64,000 bases of DNA, taken from positions 310,001 to 374,000 of the forward strand of contig NZ_JABJVY010000001.1 of assembly GCF_040750475.1 (NCBI RefSeq), in the 5' to 3' direction. The notes under the pieces are model-generated. The model did not search any database. It saw only the letters and a program-made list of their open reading frames with translations, and was not told the origin of the DNA. Made by a program: the position numbers and the translations under genes. The first letter of the stretch is position 1. Every line of letters begins with the position of its first letter. Origin of the DNA: Amorphus sp040750475. GTDB lineage: Bacteria; Pseudomonadota; Alphaproteobacteria; Rhizobiales; Amorphaceae. Shown in pieces: positions 1-9,934 of this stretch.

Positions 1-1
1 C

Positions 2-409
2 CCGGACTTCCTGAAGGTGATCGCCCGCGGCCGAACCTATAGCGCCGTCGACTATGTGGAAGCCTCGCACCGGCGCTCCAAGCTGCGCGGACGGTTCCTG
101 GAGCTGTTCGGCTCCGTAGACGTGATCGCGACCCCGACCGTCGCCGTCACTGCCTTCGCTGCAGGCACGCTTGGCGTCGATCGCATCGACGGACGCCCCG
201 TCGACCCGCATCTGGGATGGTCGCCCTTCACCTGGCCCATGAACCTGGCCGGCCTTCCGGCGGCGAGTCTCCCGTGCGGCTTCGACACCGACGGCCTGCC
301 GATCGGCCTGCAGGTGGTCGCGCCCTGGCTACAGGAGGAGCGGCTGGTGACCGTGGCGTCCGCGTTCGAGCTGGCCCGGCCGTGGGCTCAGCACTGGCCG
401 GCGCTTTGA
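2..409 (+). CDS. Amidase (amidase signature family), C-terminal part only
   Basis: The reading frame is open from the window edge, so only the last ~135 residues are present. The stretch with APTVAV-like text (VIATPTVAVTAF), then FTWPMNLAGLPAASLPCG and DGLPIGLQVVAPW, is the typical C-terminal part of amidase-signature hydrolases such as GatA-like or AtzF-like amidases. The catalytic Ser-Ser-Lys triad lies upstream, outside the window, so the substrate cannot be told. A LysR regulator follows in the same direction after about 110 bp. A hairpin in that gap suggests separate transcription units. Confidence 0.85.
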   Translation, partial: PDFLKVIARGRTYSAVDYVEASHRRSKLRGRFLELFGSVDVIATPTVAVTAFAAGTLGVDRIDGRPVDPHLGWSPFTWPMNLAGLPAASLPCGFDTDGLPIGLQVVAPWLQEERLVTVASAFELARPWAQHWPAL

Positions 410-459
410 TCCCTCAAGATGGCGCGCATCTTGCTTCCGTGCGCTGTTGACGATCGCGT

Positions 460-488
460 GCGGCGTCTGCCCGAGACGCAGACGCCGC
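460..488 (+). terminator. Stem-loop after the amidase
   Basis: A perfect 10-bp inverted repeat (GCGGCGTCTG / CAGACGCCGC) with a 9-nt loop lies between the amidase stop and the LysR start. There is no T-run after it, so it may be a weak or Rho-assisted terminator, or a regulatory stem-loop. Confidence 0.4.
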
Positions 489-520
489 CGTGACTGAGGA
501 GGGAATGGGCTGAAGCCAAG

Positions 521-1432
521 ATGAGCGCCCTGACGTTCGACATCCGCGTCCTCCGCTCCCTGCTGTCGATTGCGGAAACCGGAAGCGTCACCGAGACGGC
601 GCGGCGGCTGGGGCGCACCCAGCCCGCCATCACGCTGCAATTGAAGCGGTTGGAGGACTTGAGCGGACGCGTCCTGTTTCGCCAGGAAGCGCGGCGGATG
701 GTTCTCACCCGCGACGGCGAACTGATCCTCACCTACGCCAAATCGATCCTCAGGACCCATGACGAGCTGGTTTCCAAGCTCGCCTCCGACGAGATCGAAG
801 GCCAAGTGGTGCTCGGCACCCCCGACCTCTATGCGGCCTACGTGCTGCCGGACGTGCTTTCCCATTTCCGCAAGGAATTTCCACGCATCCAGGTCCAGCT
901 TCAGTGCTCGCTCTCGACCCCGCTGGTGAAGCTCGTCCATCGCGGCGAGGTCGACGTTGCGCTGGTCACCCGCATGAACGATTTCACAGGCGGGCAGGTG
1001 GTGCATCGCGAACAGCTCATCTGGATCACCGGCGAGCAATCCACCGCCCACGAAGAGAGCCCGGTCCCTCTCGCGCTGCTGCCGCCGGGAAACATCTTTC
1101 GCGACCACGCCATCGAGGCGATGGAGGCAAGCGGACGCCCCTGGCGCATCGCCTGCATTTCCGAAAGCGTGTCCGGACTGCAGGCCGCGGTTTTCTCCGG
1201 TATGGCCGTCACCGTGCTCGGGCGCCATGCGATCGTGCCCGGCATGCGCGAAATCTCTCCCAGCGACGCCTTCCCGCTGCTGCCGAAAGTGGAGATGCTG
1301 CTCTATAAATCGCGCTCGGCGGTCAACCCGGCCGCCCGCGCTCTGCACGAATATCTGAGCTTCTATCTTGGCTCGACCACGGAGGAGGCTGCGCGCGCCG
1401 CACCGCACCCCTCCGACATCTTCGGCAAATAG
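521..1432 (+). CDS. LysR-family transcriptional regulator
   Basis: 303 residues, the usual LysR length. The N-terminal winged HTH is clear (LRSLLSIAETGSVTETARRLG, then TQPAITLQLKRLEDLSGRVLF, residues ~8-55). A LysR substrate-binding domain follows (VVLGTPDLYAAYVLPDVLSHF onward). It lies downstream of an amidase and upstream of an MscS channel, both on the same strand. LysR proteins usually regulate a divergent neighbour, but none is present here, so the target is unknown. The ATG at 521 begins just before the first HTH helix, which supports this start. Confidence 0.85.
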   Translation: MSALTFDIRVLRSLLSIAETGSVTETARRLGRTQPAITLQLKRLEDLSGRVLFRQEARRMVLTRDGELILTYAKSILRTHDELVSKLASDEIEGQVVLGTPDLYAAYVLPDVLSHFRKEFPRIQVQLQCSLSTPLVKLVHRGEVDVALVTRMNDFTGGQVVHREQLIWITGEQSTAHEESPVPLALLPPGNIFRDHAIEAMEASGRPWRIACISESVSGLQAAVFSGMAVTVLGRHAIVPGMREISPSDAFPLLPKVEMLLYKSRSAVNPAARALHEYLSFYLGSTTEEAARAAPHPSDIFGK

Positions 1433-1520
1433 CGTAGCTTGGCCGCGAAAGGGTTCCATTGGCACCGGCAATGGTGTTGGTTGGCGCCGGCAAGACCGAC
1501 GAAGCGATCTGTGGGGCGAC

Positions 1521-4043
1521 ATGAGGCAGACGGTTGCGGACGGAATTCGGCGGATATCAAGGATGTTCGCCCCAATCGTTCCCCTGCTCCTCATCACGCT
1601 GGCGCCGGCCCTCGCCGCCGACCCGAACTGGGGCGGAAACTGGGATACCCGCTGGCCGGAGGGCGGCGCGCTTCTGACCCTGAAGCAAACCGACGACCAT
1701 GTCGTGGGCGCCTACCCGCTCTATTCCGGGACGATCGAAGGAACCGTTGACGGCCGGCGGTTGACCGGAACCTGGACGGAGCCGGACGAGACCGGCGACT
1801 TCGTCTTCGTGTTGTCGGAAGACGGCAGCAGCTTCATGGGCCGGTTCGGCCAGGACGTCTGGTGGACCGGCGCACGCGTTACGGCGGAGAGCATCGACGC
1901 GGAGACCAACATCTCCCAGGCCAATCCGGCCGACGTGCTGCACGCCTTTATGGTCATCTCCGATGCGGTCGAAAACGGGCAGCTCGAATATCTGGACAAC
2001 GCCGTCTCGCTGCTCGACTTCGGAAATGGCGACCTTGATCGCCGCGACGAGCTCAAGGAAACCGCGCTCCTCGGCCTGGTGATCGAACAGCTACAGTTCC
2101 AACTCGACGATATTCGCCAGGAAACCCAGTCGGCGAGCGGCGAAGCGACCGTGACGCTTACGCGCTACGATGATCAGACCTTCGATCTGACCTTCGTTCA
2201 GAAAAATGGCGATTGGTTCATCGAGGTCCCGCCCGAGCAGGACCTCGAAAACAAGCTTTCAGCACTTTTGGCAGACACCGGCGGCCGCGTGCCGCCGATC
2301 AATCACATCTTCAAGATGCGGACGCCCCGCGACACCATAGAAGCGTTCATCGATTCCATGCGCGTGGGTCCGGGTGGCCTGGATACGGCGATCGCGACTC
2401 TCGACCTCTCCGAGTTGAGCCCGGTCGCCAGGGACCGGGAAGCGACCCTGATCGCGGAATATCTAGAGCAGGTGCTCGCGCGGATCGGAGAAGTCGTCTA
2501 CCAGGAAATCCCCAACGATCCCGACAGCCAGACGCCCTACATCCACTTCACGCATCCCATGGGCGATATCGCAATTGCGCCGGTTGAGACGGACGACGGC
2601 GTGCAGTGGAAGTTCACGCCGGATACGCTGCGTTCCGTCCGCCAGCTCTTCACCGCGACGGAGGACATGCCGCCGGCTCCGCGCGTGCTGCCGCTCTATC
2701 GGCCCGAACCCGCCGTTTTCTTCAAGATCCGCAGTGTCCTCGGCGATCTGATGCCGCGCCTCTTGGAGCCGCTCGGGCCGTTGGAGATTTGGCAGTGGGT
2801 GGCAATGGTCGCGGTGTTTCTGTTTGCTGTGATCGCGACCGGGCTGATCAGCCTGGTGTTGATGCTTTTCAGGCGCCTGTTCGCAAGCGGCGAACCGACC
2901 AGCGAGGAAAGCGCCTTCAGCTCGGCTCGGTTCGCCGTCTGGGGCGTCCGGCTCCTGGTGTTCGGGTTGATCAGCTATGGGGGCTTGGTGCTGCTGGGGC
3001 TACCGGATAGCTATGCCAGCATCGTGCTCGCCGTTGCCGTGATCGCGATGATCGCCGGCGCAGTCCCGATCGAGTTCTGGATCGTCAACGGGATCCGAAG
3101 CTGGCTCGACGACGCCGGCGTCATTTCCGAGCGCGGCGACATCCTGGCCTCGCTCCTGGTCGGCGTGGTCAAGGTGGCCATCGTTCTCGGCAATCTCCTG
3201 CTCTTGGCCGAAGCGCTGAACATTCCCTACGGCGCGGCACTCGCCGGCTTCGGTATCGGTGGTCTGGCTGTCGCCCTCGCCGCGCGCTCGACGCTGGAGA
3301 ACGTGATCGCCGGCTTCATTCTGTTTGCCGACCGGCCGCTGGCCGTTGGCGATTTCTGCCGCTTCGGCGACCGCATCGGCACGGTGGAACGGATCGGCAT
3401 CCGCTCCACCACCGTCCGCACCCTGGATCGGACCATCGTCTCGGTGCCGAACGCCGACTTCGTCAACATGCACCTGGAGAACTACGGCAAGCGCGACCGT
3501 ATCCTTCTGAGCAAGACGATCTCGCTACGTTACGAGACCACACCGGATCAGCTCCGCTACGTGCTGGTGGAGTTGCGCAAGCTCCTCATCGGCCACCCGA
3601 AGGTGACAGACGACCCGGCCCGCGTGCGCTTTGCCGGCTTCAGCGAGGACGCCCTCGATATCGAGATCTTCGCCTATGTCCAATCCACCGATTGGTCGGA
3701 GTTCCTGGCGATCCGTGAAGATCTGTTCCTGCGCATCATGGACATCGTCGAGCGTTCCGGAACGGCCTTCGCCGTGCCCGCGCAGACCGTCTATTTCGGC
3801 CGCGACCGGGGCCTAGACGCCGAGCGCGCGGCGGCGGCGGAAAGCACAGTGAACGACTGGCGCCAGGGCGAGCGTCTGCCGTTCCCGAACCTGACCGCCG
3901 CGGAGATCACGGAAATCGAGAATTCGCTCGCCTATCCGCCCGAAGGCACACCGCCGATGTCCGAGCAGGTCGGCGCAGGCCAGATGAAGGCCCATCGCGC
4001 TCGGCGCACCTTCTGGTCGTTCGCGCGCGGGGGACGAACCTGA
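1521..4043 (+). CDS. Large mechanosensitive ion channel, MscS family
   Basis: I chose the ATG at 1521 (840 aa) because it opens a clear signal peptide (SRMFAPIVPLLLITLAPALAA). The frame also runs upstream into the LysR gene, which is implausible as coding. Residues ~30-420 form a large exported N-terminal region that I do not recognise. Several membrane segments follow from ~residue 425. The MscS pore helix is near 575-605 (GIGGLAVALAARSTLENVIAG), followed by the beta domain (FGDRIGTVERIGIRSTTVRTLD). This is the MscK/YbdG-like layout of an inner-membrane osmotic release valve with an added periplasmic domain. It lies about 100 bp ahead of the N-ATPase operon in the same direction. Confidence 0.85.
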   Translation: MRQTVADGIRRISRMFAPIVPLLLITLAPALAADPNWGGNWDTRWPEGGALLTLKQTDDHVVGAYPLYSGTIEGTVDGRRLTGTWTEPDETGDFVFVLSEDGSSFMGRFGQDVWWTGARVTAESIDAETNISQANPADVLHAFMVISDAVENGQLEYLDNAVSLLDFGNGDLDRRDELKETALLGLVIEQLQFQLDDIRQETQSASGEATVTLTRYDDQTFDLTFVQKNGDWFIEVPPEQDLENKLSALLADTGGRVPPINHIFKMRTPRDTIEAFIDSMRVGPGGLDTAIATLDLSELSPVARDREATLIAEYLEQVLARIGEVVYQEIPNDPDSQTPYIHFTHPMGDIAIAPVETDDGVQWKFTPDTLRSVRQLFTATEDMPPAPRVLPLYRPEPAVFFKIRSVLGDLMPRLLEPLGPLEIWQWVAMVAVFLFAVIATGLISLVLMLFRRLFASGEPTSEESAFSSARFAVWGVRLLVFGLISYGGLVLLGLPDSYASIVLAVAVIAMIAGAVPIEFWIVNGIRSWLDDAGVISERGDILASLLVGVVKVAIVLGNLLLLAEALNIPYGAALAGFGIGGLAVALAARSTLENVIAGFILFADRPLAVGDFCRFGDRIGTVERIGIRSTTVRTLDRTIVSVPNADFVNMHLENYGKRDRILLSKTISLRYETTPDQLRYVLVELRKLLIGHPKVTDDPARVRFAGFSEDALDIEIFAYVQSTDWSEFLAIREDLFLRIMDIVERSGTAFAVPAQTVYFGRDRGLDAERAAAAESTVNDWRQGERLPFPNLTAAEITEIENSLAYPPEGTPPMSEQVGAGQMKAHRARRTFWSFARGGRT

Positions 4044-4146
4044 ACCGCCGCGGCTCGATTGTGCGCTGCATTGCTCCAACGCAATGTCGGAGTCATCCTA
4101 GAGGCTCATAGTTCGCCACATGCCTTCAAGGCACGAGCAACAACCC

Positions 4147-5603
<1,457 letters not shown>

Positions 5604-5607
<4 letters not shown>

Positions 5608-6062
5608 GCGCACGGACCTTGCACCTGACCATCACCACACCCGGAGACGTTCTGGTCGATGCGTCCGATATCCGCTCCGTGCGCGCCGAAGACGAAAGCG
5701 GCGGCTTCGGCATCCTGCCCGGCCATGCCGATCTCCTGACCGTTTTGCCAGCCTCCGTCGTTCGCTGGCGGGACCGGGCCGACACGGAGCACTATTGCGT
5801 TCTGCGCGCGGGGGTCTTGGTGGTCTCCGACGGCGCGCAGGTGGCGATTGCCTGCCGCCAGGGCATGGTCGGAGCCGACCTGGACGCGCTGGAGGCGGAA
5901 GTCGATCGCTTCCGCAGCCAGGAAAGCGACATCGACCGCCGCGCCCGGGTCGAGCAGATGCAGCTTCACGCCCGCGCCGTGCGTCAGCTCATGCACTATC
6001 TGCGCCCGGGACCGGACGGCCAGACGCATGACTCGCCGTTTGCGCAAGGGGAAGCGCCATGA
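5604..6062 (+). CDS. atpC: N-type ATPase epsilon subunit
   Basis: 152 residues. The ATG overlaps the atpD stop as ATGA. The N-terminal beta-sandwich is recognisable (LHLTITTPGDVLVDASDIRSV; ESGGFGILPGHADLLTVL). The C-terminal helical part is charged (EVDRFRSQESDIDRRARVEQM) and differs from standard epsilon. In the family this subunit sits on the central stalk and can brake ATP hydrolysis. Placing atpC directly after atpD and ahead of the membrane genes is specific to N-ATPase operons. Confidence 0.9.
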
Positions 6063-6349
6063 CCCCGAGCAACACCGACAAGCCCGTGGACCGGCTGGCC
6101 GACGCCGCACGTAAAGCTGCCGAGAGCGCCAAGGAGGGGCGCGACAATCCCGAACCCTCGCTCGGCACCCGGCTTGGCCAGATCGGCATTCTCGGCTGGA
6201 CCATCATCGTTCCGACCCTGATTGGCGTTCTGATCGGGCGCTGGCTCGATCGCATCTTCGAGACGGGTGTCTTCTTCACCGCGCCCCTGATCATGATCGG
6301 CGCTGCCTTCGGCCTCTGGTCGGCGTGGAAATGGATGAACAGGGCGTGA
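6059..6349 (+). CDS. atpQ: N-ATPase accessory membrane protein AtpQ (AtpI-like)
   Basis: 96 residues, overlapping atpC by 4 bp. A hydrophilic N-terminus of about 40 residues is followed by two predicted membrane helices (IGILGWTIIVPTLIGVLIG and FFTAPLIMIGAAFGLWSAW). This is the AtpI/AtpQ-like layout, thought to help assemble the c-ring. The assignment rests mostly on operon position and topology. It is expected in the inner membrane. Confidence 0.8.
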   Translation: MTPSNTDKPVDRLADAARKAAESAKEGRDNPEPSLGTRLGQIGILGWTIIVPTLIGVLIGRWLDRIFETGVFFTAPLIMIGAAFGLWSAWKWMNRA

Positions 6350-6353
6350 GACC

Positions 6354-6650
6354 ATGATGGAAACGCTCAAGGCCCTGATCTCCGAACCCGCCGTCGGCGC
6401 GGCCATCGGCTTCGTCGTGGGCGCGGGGCTCGGCATCGTCCATTTCGGTGCGCTGTGGTGGAATACCCGGCTCTACACCGAAGGGGGCAGCACCGCGCTT
6501 GCGCTCGCCCTACAGCTCGGCCGCTTTGTCATATTGGCCGTGGTGCTGGCCGGAATTGCTCTTCTCGGCGCGCTGCCGCTGCTGACAGCCGCACTTGGTC
6601 TCTTGCTTGCCCGCCGCGTCGTAGTCCGCCGTCTGGGGAAGATCACATGA
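6354..6650 (+). CDS. atpR: N-ATPase subunit AtpR
   Basis: 98 residues, about three hydrophobic segments (AAIGFVVGAGLGIVHFGALW; LGRFVILAVVLAGIALLGAL; LLTAALGLLLARRVVV). AtpR is found only in N-ATPase operons, and its position between atpQ and atpB identifies it here. An arginine sits at the head of the middle segment (QLGRFVIL). A membrane Arg in AtpR has been proposed in the N-ATPase literature to contact the c-ring carboxylates. The stop overlaps the atpB start. Two adjacent ATGs (6354, 6357) could start it. Confidence 0.8.
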   Translation: MMETLKALISEPAVGAAIGFVVGAGLGIVHFGALWWNTRLYTEGGSTALALALQLGRFVILAVVLAGIALLGALPLLTAALGLLLARRVVVRRLGKIT

Positions 6651-7330
6651 CGTCGCCACTGATCGTCGAGCCGCTGTTTCATCTGGGGCCGGTGCCGATC
6701 ACCCAGCCGGTGCTCGTCACCTGGGCGATCATGGTGATTCTCGCTGGCGGATCCTATCTGCTTACCCGCCGGCTGAAGCTGGAGCCCGGCCGGATGCAGA
6801 CCGTCCTGGAAATGATCGTCGGCTTCGTCGACGACCAGGTCCGCGACACCATGCAGAGCGATCCCGCTCCGTTTCGCGCTCTGATCGGCACCATTTTCGT
6901 CTATGTGCTGATTGCGAACTGGTCGTCTCTGGTTCCTGGGCTGGAGCCTCCGACGGCCCATCTGGAGACCGATGCCGCGCTGGCGCTGATCGTGTTCGTC
7001 GCCACCATTTTCTACGGTATCCGGGCGCGCGGGTTGAAAGGCTATCTCGCCACCTTCGCCGAACCGACCTGGGTGATGATCCCACTCAACATCGTGGAGC
7101 AAATCACCCGCACCTTCTCGCTGGTGGTCCGCTTGTTCGGCAACATCATGAGCGGCGTGTTCGTGGTCGGCATCGTGCTGTCGCTCGCCGGCCTCCTGGT
7201 TCCGATCCCGCTGATGGCGCTCGATCTGCTGACCGGGGCCGTCCAGGCCTACATTTTCGCCGTGCTCGCCACAGTCTTCATCGGCGCCGCCGTCTCCGAA
7301 GGACGACCGCCGGAAAAATCCGCCTCCTGA
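6647..7330 (+). CDS. atpB: N-type ATPase membrane subunit a
   Basis: 227 residues, starting at the ATG that overlaps the atpR stop. The frame extends further upstream, but that text is not a-subunit-like. The essential stator arginine is present in SLVVRLFGNIMSG (R162). Other a-subunit marks are NWSSLVPGLEPPTAHLETDAAL and the C-terminal LDLLTGAVQAYIFAVLATVFIG helix with its conserved Q and Y. It forms the two ion half-channels facing the c-ring. Confidence 0.92.
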   Translation: MTSPLIVEPLFHLGPVPITQPVLVTWAIMVILAGGSYLLTRRLKLEPGRMQTVLEMIVGFVDDQVRDTMQSDPAPFRALIGTIFVYVLIANWSSLVPGLEPPTAHLETDAALALIVFVATIFYGIRARGLKGYLATFAEPTWVMIPLNIVEQITRTFSLVVRLFGNIMSGVFVVGIVLSLAGLLVPIPLMALDLLTGAVQAYIFAVLATVFIGAAVSEGRPPEKSAS

Positions 7331-7355
7331 TTCTCCTCTGCAACGGACGCTCGCG

Positions 7356-7601
7356 ATGAACTGGATCGAAATCGTCTCCATCTTTTCCGCCGCCATGGCC
7401 GTGTCTTTCGGTGCCATCGGGCCAGCGCTGGGCGAGGGGCGCGCGGTCGCCGCCGCCATGGATGCGATCGCCCGCCAGCCTGAAGCCGCCGGCACCTTGT
7501 CGCGAACCCTGTTCGTCGGCCTGGCCATGATCGAGACGATGGCGATCTACTGCCTGGTGGTCGCGCTTCTGGTCCTGTTCGCCAACCCGTTCGTGGGCTG
7601 A
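7356..7601 (+). CDS. atpE: N-type ATPase c-ring subunit
   Basis: 81 residues, two membrane helices joined by the RQP loop (40-42). The ion-carrying carboxylate is E60 in VGLAMIETMAIYCL. A second carboxylate, E27 (GPALGEGR), sits exactly where the Na+ ligand Gln32 lies in the Ilyobacter c subunit. T61 and Y65 match the positions of its Ser66 and Tyr70. The full Na+-ligand geometry is thus present by spacing. However, at least one N-ATPase c-ring, that of Burkholderia pseudomallei, has been reported as H+-specific, so ion choice stays open. Confidence 0.93.
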   Translation: MNWIEIVSIFSAAMAVSFGAIGPALGEGRAVAAAMDAIARQPEAAGTLSRTLFVGLAMIETMAIYCLVVALLVLFANPFVG

Positions 7602-7638
7602 CGAAGCCTCCCCCGCTCCTCCCGCTCCGGACCGAGAG

Positions 7639-8382
7639 ATGCACATCGACTGGTGGACGCTCGCGCTGCAGACGATCAACGCGCTGGTGTTGATCTGGCT
7701 GCTTTCGCGCTTTCTGTTCCGTCCGGTGGCCAACATGATCGAGGCCCGGCGCGCGGAAGCGCGCAGGCTTCTGGACGAGGCGGAAGCGCGGCGCAAGGCC
7801 GCCGACGAGGAGCGCGCCAAGGCGGAAGCCGACGAGCAGGCGCTTGCCGCAGAGCGCGGACAGAAGCTCCAGGAGGCCGCGGCCGAGGGCGAAAAGCAGA
7901 AGGCGTCGATCCTGGCGGCGGCACGCGCGGAGGCCGAAAAGCTGCGCGCGGAAGCGACCGCAGAAATCGAGCGCGAGCGAGCCCGGGCGGAGGCGACCAC
8001 GAAAGACCGCGCCGCGCAGCTTGCGGTGGATATTGCGGCCAAGCTGGTCGATCGCCTTCCCGACAATGTCCGCGTGCTCGGTTTCGTCGACGGTCTCGCC
8101 GCCGGCGTTGCCGACCTGAAAGGGCCGATCCGCGCCGAAATCGGCGCCGATGGCGCACCCGTCCAGCTGACGGCACCGCGCGAACTCACGGCAGACGAAC
8201 GGGCGGCTTGCCAAAGCGCGCTATCGAAGGCGCTCGGCCGCGAAATCGAAATCGAAATCGACGTCGACCCGGCGCTGATCGCGGGGCTCGAACTGAACGC
8301 CGAGCACGCCGTGGTGACCAACAACCTGCGCGCCGACCTGACCCAGATTCTCACGGAGCTCACCCGGCATGAGCGAACCTGA
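7639..8382 (+). CDS. atpF: N-type ATPase b subunit with delta-like C-terminal domain
   Basis: 247 residues, far longer than an ordinary b subunit (~160). A single membrane helix at ~6-27 is followed by a long Ala/Glu/Arg/Lys coiled coil (~35-135). The tail (~175-240) includes QLTAPRELTADERAACQ and IEIDVDPALIAGLEL. This pattern resembles the C-terminal domain of delta/OSCP (a basic/acidic helix, then a DPxLIGG-like strand). No atpH is present in the operon, so this subunit may supply the F1-capping role itself. The delta resemblance is by eye, not by alignment. Confidence 0.88.
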   Translation: MHIDWWTLALQTINALVLIWLLSRFLFRPVANMIEARRAEARRLLDEAEARRKAADEERAKAEADEQALAAERGQKLQEAAAEGEKQKASILAAARAEAEKLRAEATAEIERERARAEATTKDRAAQLAVDIAAKLVDRLPDNVRVLGFVDGLAAGVADLKGPIRAEIGADGAPVQLTAPRELTADERAACQSALSKALGREIEIEIDVDPALIAGLELNAEHAVVTNNLRADLTQILTELTRHERT

Positions 8383-9934
8383 CGCGCCGTCCCCGGAAAT
8401 TGACGATCGCTGGCTTGAGCAAAGCCGCAAGACCGTCGCCCGCACAGAACTTGCCCCCCGCACCCGCAGCGTCGGGCGGGTGGTGGAGATCGCCGACGGC
8501 ATCGCCCGCGTTTCCGGTCTGCCCGATGTCCGGCTCAACGAGCTTCTGCATTTCCCGAACAACCGCACCGGCTTCGCGCTTACTCTCGACGCGGACGCCG
8601 TCAGCGTGGTGCTGCTCGAGGAAGGCACCGATATTGAAGCCGGCACTCCGGTCACGGGCACCGGCGAAGTGATCCGGGTGCCCGTCGGATCCTCCCTTCT
8701 GGGCCGCGTCGTCGATCCGCTCGGCCGCCCCCTCGACGAGGGCGAACCGATCGTGGCGGAGGAAACCGTTCCGGTGGAGCGACCTGCGCCGGCGATCATC
8801 GAGCGCGATCTCGTCTCCGAGCAGGTCGCCACCGGCACCCTCGTCGTCGATGCGCTGTTTTCCATCGGCCGCGGCCAACGCGAGCTGATCATCGGCGATC
8901 GGGCGACCGGCAAGACCTCGCTCGCCGTCGATGCGATCATCAATCAGAAGCGCTCCGACATTATTTCCGTCTATGTCGCGGTCGGCCAGCGGGCGACGGC
9001 GGTGGAGCGGGCCATCGCCGCCATCCGCGAACACGGCGCGCCGGAGCGCTGCATCTTCGTGGTCGCGTCTGCGGCCGAAGCGCCCGGACTGCAGTGGCTC
9101 GCCCCGTTCGCGGGCTTTTCGATCGCGGAATATTTCCGCGACAAGGGCCAGGATGCCCTGATCGTGATCGACGATCTCACCAAGCATGCCGCGACCCACC
9201 GCGAGCTCGCGCTTCTGACCCGCGAGCCGCCCGGCCGCGAAGCCTATCCCGGCGACATCTTCTATGTTCACGCCCGCATGCTGGAGCGGGCCGGCAAGCT
9301 CTCCCCCGAACTCGGCGGCGGCTCGCTCACCGCGCTGCCGATCGCCGAAACCGACGCCGGCAACCTCTCCGCCTACATCCCGACCAACCTGATCTCCATC
9401 ACCGACGGTCAGATCGTCCTGGATTCCCGCCTGTTCGCCTCGAACCAGCGCCCGGCCGTGGATGTCGGTCTGTCGGTGAGCCGGGTCGGCGGCAAGGCCC
9501 AGGCTCCCTCACTCAGGGCGGTCTCGGGTCGGTTGCGGCTCGACTATTCCCAGTTTCTCGAATTGGAGATGTTCACCCGCTTCGGCGGCATGTCCGACAC
9601 CCGCGTGAAGGGCCAAATCACCCGCGGCGAACGCATCCGCGCGCTCCTGATCCAGCCGCGGTTCGCCAGCCTGCGGCTCGTGGACCAAGTGGCCCTCCTG
9701 GCCGCGCTCGCAGATGGCGTGTTCGATGCCCTGCCGGTGGAGACGCTCGCCGCCCTCCGGCCGCGCCTTGCCTCCCACCTCGATCAGACGGCGACCGATG
9801 CAGTGTCGGCGATCACGCCCGACGGGACCCTCGACGACAGCGTCCGGCAGCGGCTGGTTGCGGCCGTAAAGGCCCTCGCCGACGAACTGGCAGCCTCGGC
9901 AAAGACGCCACAGCCGGCCGGCGACGCACCATGA
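8369..9934 (+). CDS. atpA: N-type ATPase alpha subunit
   Basis: 521 residues, overlapping the end of atpF by 14 bp. The P-loop GDRATGKTS is at ~177-185, and the catalytic-interface arginine region is in LDSRLFASNQRPAVDVGLSVSRVGG. The N-terminal extension (~35 residues before RSVGRVVEIADG) normally binds delta in F1, which fits the idea that the b-subunit tail replaces delta here. Non-catalytic nucleotide-binding subunit of the hexamer. Confidence 0.94.
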   Translation: MSEPDAPSPEIDDRWLEQSRKTVARTELAPRTRSVGRVVEIADGIARVSGLPDVRLNELLHFPNNRTGFALTLDADAVSVVLLEEGTDIEAGTPVTGTGEVIRVPVGSSLLGRVVDPLGRPLDEGEPIVAEETVPVERPAPAIIERDLVSEQVATGTLVVDALFSIGRGQRELIIGDRATGKTSLAVDAIINQKRSDIISVYVAVGQRATAVERAIAAIREHGAPERCIFVVASAAEAPGLQWLAPFAGFSIAEYFRDKGQDALIVIDDLTKHAATHRELALLTREPPGREAYPGDIFYVHARMLERAGKLSPELGGGSLTALPIAETDAGNLSAYIPTNLISITDGQIVLDSRLFASNQRPAVDVGLSVSRVGGKAQAPSLRAVSGRLRLDYSQFLELEMFTRFGGMSDTRVKGQITRGERIRALLIQPRFASLRLVDQVALLAALADGVFDALPVETLAALRPRLASHLDQTATDAVSAITPDGTLDDSVRQRLVAAVKALADELAASAKTPQPAGDAP

